NCBI GenBank assembly: GCA_964468125.1
Contig: CAYXVF010000016.1
Coordinates: forward strand, 1 to 64,000
From: CAYXVF01 sp964468125
GTDB taxonomy: Bacteria > Myxococcota > XYA12-FULL-58-9 > CAYXVF01
Direction of reading: 5' to 3'
DNA: 64,000 nt
A model generated the notes under the pieces. That model did not search any database, was not told the origin of the DNA, and saw nothing but the letters and a program-made list of their open reading frames with translations. Positions 58,711-64,000 of the stretch are shown piece after piece; the first letter of the stretch is position 1; every line of letters starts with the position of its first letter. The translations under genes were made by a program, and so were the position numbers.

Positions 58711-61253
58711 AGCTGCTCTGGCGCTCGCTTCGCGGGCTGCTCGCACACCAGCGCATCCTCTACGGCCTGACCGCGGCGGGGGTCGCCTTGGGCGTCGCCG
58801 CGGTGGTGAGCATTCAGATCATCAACCAAAACGCGCTCGCGACGTTCGGCGCCTCGGTCCGGGCGGTGTCGCTCGACGCGGACATCATCGTGCGCACCGC
58901 GGAGGTTCCTCTAGACGAGCGGCTTCTCGCCGAGGTCTTGTCGGACCCGGCGGTGCGCTACGCCCGGCCGGTGCATCGGGTCGAAGTCGCGTACTTCAAA
59001 GCAACGGACGAAAAGATCTTCCTGGACGTGCTCGGCGTCGATCTCTCCGCGCCGGGGCGTCTGCCCTTGAATGGCGCGCCGGACTCCCTCGGCGAAATTC
59101 TCGCAGTGCGCGGCTGGACCGCGGTGACCCCAGAGCTCGCCCGCGACCTGAACCTCACGTCGCCCAGTGTGGGCGCTTCCGAGGGGACCGCCTTCGAGGT
59201 GGTGGCCGGGACCGAGGCCGTCTCCCTCGTCACCGGGGCCACCGTCGACTTTCGCCGGGTGGCCCCCTTGGCCAGCTCGCGGGTGTTGCTGATGGACATC
59301 GCGCAGAGTCAGGACCTCTTCGACGAGCGCGGGGTCATCGACGACATCAACGTGTTTCTGGTCGAGGGGGCCGAGTTGGACCCGACGGTGGCGCGTTTGC
59401 GGGAGGCCCTCGGCGAGCGCGCGGCGGTCACCACGCCGGGGGAACGAGAAGAGCAGGCCGACGGCCTTCTCAGTGCCTTTCGTTTGAATCTCACGGCGCT
59501 GAGCTTGATCAGTCTGCTGGTGGGGCTCTTTCTGGTCTACACCTCGGTACAGGCTTCGTTGGTCCGACGGCGGCGCGAGCTCGGGGTTTTGCGCTCCATG
59601 GGCGCCACCAAGGGCCAGGTGCTCCGCCTGTTGTTGTCGGAAGCGGCCGCGGTGGGGCTCGTGGGAACCGCGGTCGGGCTTCCGGTCGGCTATCTCGCGG
59701 CGACGTTCAACGTCGATGCGGTCAGCGGAACCCTCCGGGACATCTACCTGCTGGATGAGATCGAGCAGCTCGCGGTGCCGGTGTGGATCTACTTCCTCGC
59801 CGCGGCGCTCGGGCTGGGTGGGGCGATGCTCGGATCGCTTCTTCCGTCGCTGGATGCGGTCGCCCGGGAGCCTCGGGAGCTGCTCGGGCGCGCGCAACTG
59901 AGCGAGCGCTCGAGTCGTCTGGCGCCGCGTCTGGCGCTCATCGGCTTCGTGGTCGCGCTGCTCACTCTCGGCTGGTACGCGCTCTTCGGCCAGGGGATCT
60001 CCTACGCGGGGTTTGTGCTCGCCGTCTCGTTGTTGCTGGTGATCCCGGCGCTCTCTCCTTGGCTCCTGCAAACCGTCGCGTCCTGGTCGCCGGCCTCGCG
60101 CCTCGGGGCGAGCTACGCGGTGCGTACCCTTCAGAGCGGTCGGGCCCAGAGCAGTGGGTTGACCGTGGCGGCACTCGGGATCGCCTTCAGTATGCTGGTT
60201 GCGATCACCCTCATGATCGGAAGTTTTCGCGCCACCCTGGAGGTTTGGATCGACCAGGTCGTCATCGCCGACGTGTTCGTGAGCACCGCCACCTCAGAGC
60301 ATGGCTCGCGAACCGCCGGCTTCCCGGCGGAGGTCATCGAACAGGTTCGGTCGCGCGACGGTGTGCGCTACGCGGACGGAATCCGTCGGCGGGAGGGAAC
60401 GGCGAACGGCCGCGGCGTTCGGATCGTCGCGGTTGACTTGTCGGTGCCCAACGCGGTGGAGCGTTATCCGATCTTCGATGGAGTCGCGGATGCGGACGCT
60501 CTCGTCCGCGGTGATGCGGTACTGGTCACGGAACCCTTCGCGCGCAAGAGCGGCACCTGGAGCGGCGACACGGTCACTCTCGATACTGCGTCGGGAGAAA
60601 AGACTCTCAGCGTCAGCGGCGTCTTCTACGATTACAGCACGGAGCGCGGCGTGGTTTACATGCACCTGGACACCTACGCCGAGCTCTTCGGTGCGGGGCA
60701 ACCGATCGGACTCGCTCTCTATCTCGAGGACGGGGTCGACCCGGAGGCGGTGGTACGGGATCTCCAAACCAATCTCGCGGTCCCCGGCCTCTACGCGCGG
60801 AGCAACCAAACCCTGCGGACGCGCGTGTTCGAAATCTTCGAGCAGACTTTCGCCATCACGCGACTGCTGCAGGGCATGAGCCTCGTGATCGCGGCGTTCG
60901 GGATCACCCTCACCCTGTTCGTCATCGCCGGCGAGCGTCGGGCGGAGCTCGCGCTCTACCGTGCGCTCGGAGCCACGCGGCGGCAGGTGTTTCGCCTCTT
61001 CGTCGGGAAGGGGGTGGCCCTCGGCGGCTTGGGCACGGGGATCGGCGTGGTGGGGGGTACACTGTTGGCGGGGATCCTGGTGTTCATCATCAACCGCGAG
61101 CTGTTCGGGTGGACGATCCAAGTCTACGTGCCTTGGTGGGCGCTGGCCGAGCAGATCGTCACCGTCGGGGCGGTGGCTCTCGTCGCCGCGGCCGTACCGG
61201 CCCTTCGCGCGAGTGAGACCCCCGCGGGAGAGCTGACCCGTGATGCGACGTAG
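58707..61253 (+). CDS. ABC permease, FtsX/MacB-like with two FtsX domains
   Basis: 848 residues with a start helix (ILYGLTAAGVALGVAAVVSI), a large periplasmic domain, and two sets of three helices (residues 265-385 and 715-840), each with the FtsX pattern such as RRRRELGVLRSMGATKGQVLRLLLSEA and GERRAELALYRALGATRRQVFRLFVGKG. Four further helices lie in between. This is the LolCE-like/AttF-type large permease. The stop overlaps the lipocalin gene start. With the ATPase and the lipocalin-like protein it resembles AttEFGH systems. Confidence 0.88.
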   Translation: MKLLWRSLRGLLAHQRILYGLTAAGVALGVAAVVSIQIINQNALATFGASVRAVSLDADIIVRTAEVPLDERLLAEVLSDPAVRYARPVHRVEVAYFKATDEKIFLDVLGVDLSAPGRLPLNGAPDSLGEILAVRGWTAVTPELARDLNLTSPSVGASEGTAFEVVAGTEAVSLVTGATVDFRRVAPLASSRVLLMDIAQSQDLFDERGVIDDINVFLVEGAELDPTVARLREALGERAAVTTPGEREEQADGLLSAFRLNLTALSLISLLVGLFLVYTSVQASLVRRRRELGVLRSMGATKGQVLRLLLSEAAAVGLVGTAVGLPVGYLAATFNVDAVSGTLRDIYLLDEIEQLAVPVWIYFLAAALGLGGAMLGSLLPSLDAVAREPRELLGRAQLSERSSRLAPRLALIGFVVALLTLGWYALFGQGISYAGFVLAVSLLLVIPALSPWLLQTVASWSPASRLGASYAVRTLQSGRAQSSGLTVAALGIAFSMLVAITLMIGSFRATLEVWIDQVVIADVFVSTATSEHGSRTAGFPAEVIEQVRSRDGVRYADGIRRREGTANGRGVRIVAVDLSVPNAVERYPIFDGVADADALVRGDAVLVTEPFARKSGTWSGDTVTLDTASGEKTLSVSGVFYDYSTERGVVYMHLDTYAELFGAGQPIGLALYLEDGVDPEAVVRDLQTNLAVPGLYARSNQTLRTRVFEIFEQTFAITRLLQGMSLVIAAFGITLTLFVIAGERRAELALYRALGATRRQVFRLFVGKGVALGGLGTGIGVVGGTLLAGILVFIINRELFGWTIQVYVPWWALAEQIVTVGAVALVAAAVPALRASETPAGELTRDAT

Positions 61254-62424
61254 CTTCTTCATCGCAATGACCCTCGCGTGCTCGTGCACCTCGGGGAGCA
61301 CCTCGTTCGAAGATCGGGGACCGGTCAGCGAGGTGCGCGAGGCCGCACGCCGCCAGGACGAGGACACCACCACCGCCGCATTGCGGGGCTCGTCCGACGA
61401 GGGCTGGAAGAAGGCAGAGGCGGGTTACGGATGGAGCTTCCCGAGCGACCATTGGGGACACGCCGGCTACAAAACCGAGTGGTGGTACTTCACCGGCCAC
61501 CTCGCTGACGCGAAAACGGACGAGCCCCGATTCGCCTATCAGGTGACCTTCTTCAAAGTGGGGTTGGCACCCGAGGCCGCCGACTACGATTCGAATTGGT
61601 CGACCGACTCGCTCGTGATGGGCCACGTGGCGGTCAGCGACCTCGTCACCGAGCAGCACGTCTTCTCCGAGTCGATCCAACGGGTGGCACCGGGGCTCGC
61701 GGGGATTGGCACGGAGCCCGAGCCGACGCTGATCTGGGTGAAGGCCCCCCCCGGCTCGCCCGGACGCTGGAGCCTGGAGTGGACCGGCGACGGCTTTCAC
61801 ATGGCCGCTCGGGACGCTCGAGCGGGGTATGCCCTCGAGCTCACCGCCGAGCCCGGTAAGCCGTTGATTTTCCAAGGACCCGGCGGTTTGTCGCGCAAGG
61901 GCGAGACCGAGGCGCAGGCGAGCCTCTACTACAGCTTCACTCGACTGGAGACACGGGGAGTCGTGGAGCGTCACGGCGAGCGCGTCGAAGTGCGCGGGCA
62001 GAGCTGGATGGACAAGGAGATCGGCTCCAGCATGCTGTCGGAATCGCAGGTGGGGTGGGATTGGTTCAGTCTGCAATTGGACGACGGAAAAGAGCTGATG
62101 CTCTACGTCTTGCGGAATCCCGAGGGTGGGGTGAACCACGCGAGCGGAACCCGGGTCTTCCCCGACGCGCGCGTGGAATATTTCGATGAGTCGGGATGGC
62201 AACTCGAGGTGCTCGAACGATGGACCTCGCCGCGCGGGGGGCGCTACCCGGTCGCCTGGCGTTTGCAGGTGGGCGATCGCGACCTCGAGCTCCGCGCCGC
62301 CTTTCCGGATCAAGAGAATCGCGGCACGTTGATCGACGACCTCGCTTATTGGGAAGGTGCGGTCCTCATCCGCGAAGACGGCGACCCCGCAGGGCGGGGT
62401 TTTGTCGAAATGACGGGATACTGA
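61243..62424 (+). CDS. lipocalin-like lipoprotein (AttH/carotenoid hydratase fold)
   Basis: 393 residues from ATG 61243 (GTG 61240 is adjacent). The lipobox is TLACSC. The mature part begins with a linker and the AttH signature WSFPSDHWGHAGYKTEWWYFTGHL, followed by FAYQVTFFKVGL, and later GQSWMDKEIGSS and VGWDWFSLQLDDG. The family has two lipocalin-type beta-barrels that bind a hydrophobic ligand. The gene overlaps the FtsX-like permease by 11 bases, as in Att operons, where it may receive the exported lipid. Confidence 0.88.
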   Translation: MRRSFFIAMTLACSCTSGSTSFEDRGPVSEVREAARRQDEDTTTAALRGSSDEGWKKAEAGYGWSFPSDHWGHAGYKTEWWYFTGHLADAKTDEPRFAYQVTFFKVGLAPEAADYDSNWSTDSLVMGHVAVSDLVTEQHVFSESIQRVAPGLAGIGTEPEPTLIWVKAPPGSPGRWSLEWTGDGFHMAARDARAGYALELTAEPGKPLIFQGPGGLSRKGETEAQASLYYSFTRLETRGVVERHGERVEVRGQSWMDKEIGSSMLSESQVGWDWFSLQLDDGKELMLYVLRNPEGGVNHASGTRVFPDARVEYFDESGWQLEVLERWTSPRGGRYPVAWRLQVGDRDLELRAAFPDQENRGTLIDDLAYWEGAVLIREDGDPAGRGFVEMTGY

Positions 62425-62426
62425 TC

Positions 62427-63410
62427 ATGCGATACCTGACCCTCTCGTTCCTCCTGCTCTCCGGGTGTGCGGCAAGCGAGGCGACGAATTTTCCGCCGAA
62501 TCTAGAACCCTCGCCCGGGGATCTCGGCGAAGCGCACCCCTTGAACGGCCAGATCTACGACAGCGTCGCCGATCGTTTCGTCGAAGAAGACGAAGCGATG
62601 GAGCGGGTTCGGGCGGCGCGCTTCCTGCTGCTCGGCGAAAAGCACGACAATGCAGCCCATCATCGCGGTCAGGCGGCACTGCTCGCCGAACGCGCCCAAG
62701 TGGCGCGTCCGGCAGTGGTTTGGGAAATGATCACGGCCGCTCAGAGCTTCGACGGGCCGGTTTTCACCGGAACTCCGGAACAGCTCGCGGCGCAGCTGGA
62801 TTGGCCTCACAGCGGTTGGCCTCCCTTTGAGATTTATCGCCCGATCGCCGCGGTCGCCATCGACGAAGGCCTGCCGCAGCACCCGGGAAACCTCGGCCGC
62901 GAAGGCATGCGCACCGCCTACCAGGAAGGACTCGACGGTCTCACGGATGAGCGTGCGACGAGCTTGGGTGTACGCCAGACTTTGAGTGGCGATGCACTCG
63001 ACGCGCTGCGCGAGGATATCGCGCGGGGCCATTGTGGTTTTGGCGATGACGCCATGCTCGATTCCATGGCTGCCGCCCAACAGACCCGGGACGCGTTCAT
63101 GGCCAAACAGCTGGTCGAGAGCGACCGCGGGGAGGGAGCGGTACTCATTGCCGGCGGCGGACACGTACGGCGCGATCGAGCGGTTCCTTTTCATCTCCGT
63201 GCTTACGATGGGGTCGAGGACGCTGACATTCTGGTCGTCACATGGGCGGAGGTTCGCCCCGATCAGACCGATCCTCTGGCGTACGTCGGCGGAGAGATTC
63301 CCGCCTTCGATCTGGTTTTCTTTACCCCTCGGATCAGCAATGAAGACCCTTGCGACCAGTTCGCCGAGCAGGTCGAGCGCATTCGGGCCCAGGAGCGCGA
63401 GCGCGAATAG
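62427..63410 (+). CDS. ChaN family lipoprotein
   Basis: 327 residues from ATG 62427, two bases after the lipocalin gene. The lipobox is LLLSGC (Cys14). ChaN motifs are visible: RFLLLGEKHDNAAHH near 65, VVWEMITAAQ near 98 and LIAGGGHVRRD near 240. In Campylobacter ChaN binds heme in pairs; elsewhere the family is mostly uncharacterised. Its place after the AttEFGH-like genes suggests a shared envelope role. Confidence 0.82.
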   Translation: MRYLTLSFLLLSGCAASEATNFPPNLEPSPGDLGEAHPLNGQIYDSVADRFVEEDEAMERVRAARFLLLGEKHDNAAHHRGQAALLAERAQVARPAVVWEMITAAQSFDGPVFTGTPEQLAAQLDWPHSGWPPFEIYRPIAAVAIDEGLPQHPGNLGREGMRTAYQEGLDGLTDERATSLGVRQTLSGDALDALREDIARGHCGFGDDAMLDSMAAAQQTRDAFMAKQLVESDRGEGAVLIAGGGHVRRDRAVPFHLRAYDGVEDADILVVTWAEVRPDQTDPLAYVGGEIPAFDLVFFTPRISNEDPCDQFAEQVERIRAQERERE

Positions 63411-63443
63411 ACGAGCACGCCTTTGAACGGAACGGTGCAGACC

Positions 63444-64000
63444 ATGAGCAAGCGCGCCTTCAACTTCTCCCCCGGGCCGAGCGCTCTTCCCACCGAGGTG
63501 CTCAAGCGCGCCCAAGCCGAGCTCTTGGATTTCAAAGGGTCCGGCATGTCGATCATGGAAATGAGCCATCGCAGCCCCGCCTATGAAGCGGTGCACGATG
63601 GAGCGATCTCCAATCTCCGAACTCTCATGGGCATCTCCGAGGACTACGCGGTCCTCTTCATGGGCGGTGGCGCTCGCACGCAGTTCGCTCTCGTACCCTA
63701 CAACCTCGGCCTCCGGGATCGTCCAAGCGACTACATTCTCACCGGGACCTGGTCGGAAGGGGCGGCGCACGAGGCGGGCAAGCTCGGTGCGGCCAAGACG
63801 GTTTGGAGCGGGGCGGACGGCGGTTACCGTCACGTGCCTCGCGATGATGAGGTCGAGGCGAGCGACGCTGCCGCCTATCTGCACTACACGAGCAACAACA
63901 CCATTTACGGAACTCAGTTCCCTCACGTTCCCGAGGTCTCGAAGGCTCCGCTGGTTTGCGACATGTCGTCCGACATTCTATCCCGGCCGGTCGACGTCTC
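63444..64000 (+). CDS. serC: phosphoserine aminotransferase, N-terminal part
   Basis: The gene starts at ATG 63444 and runs off the window after about 185 residues. AFNFSPGPSALPTEVL at the start, MSIMEMSHRSPAYE, LFMGGGARTQFALVPYNL and CDMSSDILSRPVDV are diagnostic for SerC. The PLP lysine lies beyond the window edge. It converts phosphohydroxypyruvate to phosphoserine. GTGCAG-ACC precedes the start without a strong ribosome site. Confidence 0.93.
   Translation, partial: MSKRAFNFSPGPSALPTEVLKRAQAELLDFKGSGMSIMEMSHRSPAYEAVHDGAISNLRTLMGISEDYAVLFMGGGARTQFALVPYNLGLRDRPSDYILTGTWSEGAAHEAGKLGAAKTVWSGADGGYRHVPRDDEVEASDAAAYLHYTSNNTIYGTQFPHVPEVSKAPLVCDMSSDILSRPVDV

Noticed and set aside
1..64000. CRISPR array, prophage, integrase, transposase, rRNA or tRNA genes
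   Set aside because: No regularly spaced repeats, no transposase or integrase motifs and no recognisable structural RNA other than the cobalamin riboswitch were seen on either strand.

Overview
The window is a GC-rich, gene-dense bacterial chromosome segment. No phage, plasmid, insertion sequence, CRISPR array, rRNA or tRNA was found. The gene content points to a Gram-negative, probably Myxococcota (the former Deltaproteobacteria). It has a PilZ-like Ser/Thr protein kinase, many outer-membrane lipoproteins, two TonB-dependent receptors, an Omp85-type barrel, a gliding-type ABC transporter (GldA/F/G-like plus a DUF4340 protein) and a ligase-associated DNA repair operon. This placement is inferred from gene content only; there is no marker RNA.

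Layout. (1) 1-5.7 kb is disordered: a split Kef-type antiporter remnant, a kinase with a small membrane protein, a solute-binding-protein remnant, an orphan nuoJK pair lacking both key NuoK glutamates, a MATE exporter, and an internally deleted PQQ-dehydrogenase-like gene. (2) 5.7-10.4 kb holds a secreted lipoprotein with protein-kinase-like motifs, overlapping an Omp85-type barrel gene and divergent from a second barrel gene. (3) 10.4-13 kb encodes a PurM-like protein, ThiE and ThiD. (4) 13.3-14.6 kb has a HEAT-like lipoprotein and a galT remnant. (5) 14.9-19.8 kb is the gliding-type ABC operon. (6) 19.9-24.9 kb has an unidentified remnant, a small lipoprotein, a glycosyltransferase with its membrane part deleted, a methyltransferase, a DUF302 protein with a CGC-motif periplasmic protein, and a membrane glycosyltransferase. 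(7) 25.2-31 kb holds metK and a tightly packed run uppP-nudL-two small envelope proteins-phosphohexomutase-ROK kinase. (8) 30.9-35.3 kb holds tyrA and a cobalamin-riboswitch-controlled TonB receptor plus a lipoprotein that may be a beta-propeller. (9) 35.3-41.8 kb has transketolase, an HDOD protein, a histidine phosphatase and a sulfatase-like enzyme. (10) 41.9-49.5 kb is a coupled repair operon of a class II photolyase-oxidoreductase fusion, exonuclease, ATP-dependent ligase and Lhr-type helicase; its usual partner PdeM lies 7 kb away at 56.3 kb. (11) 49.6-53.9 kb is a TonB receptor with two lipoproteins and a His-rich protein, possibly a metal-uptake system. (12) 54.0-56.9 kb has a nucleotidyltransferase (MNT) cassette flanked by 28-bp direct repeats at the start of hemY, then pdeM. 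(13) 57-63.4 kb has a DUF2721 protein, a basic exported protein and an AttEFGH-like ABC/lipocalin operon with a ChaN-type lipoprotein. (14) The window ends inside serC.

Two themes stand out. First, envelope modules with unexplained parts recur: the kinase-like lipoprotein with its barrel, the B12 receptor with its lipoprotein, and the TonB receptor with His-rich partners. Second, an unusual number of genes keep recognisable ends but have lost their middles (Kef, solute-binding protein, PQQ dehydrogenase, galT, glycosyltransferase). That means either active gene decay or assembly collapse, and read mapping should settle it before biological conclusions are drawn from those loci.
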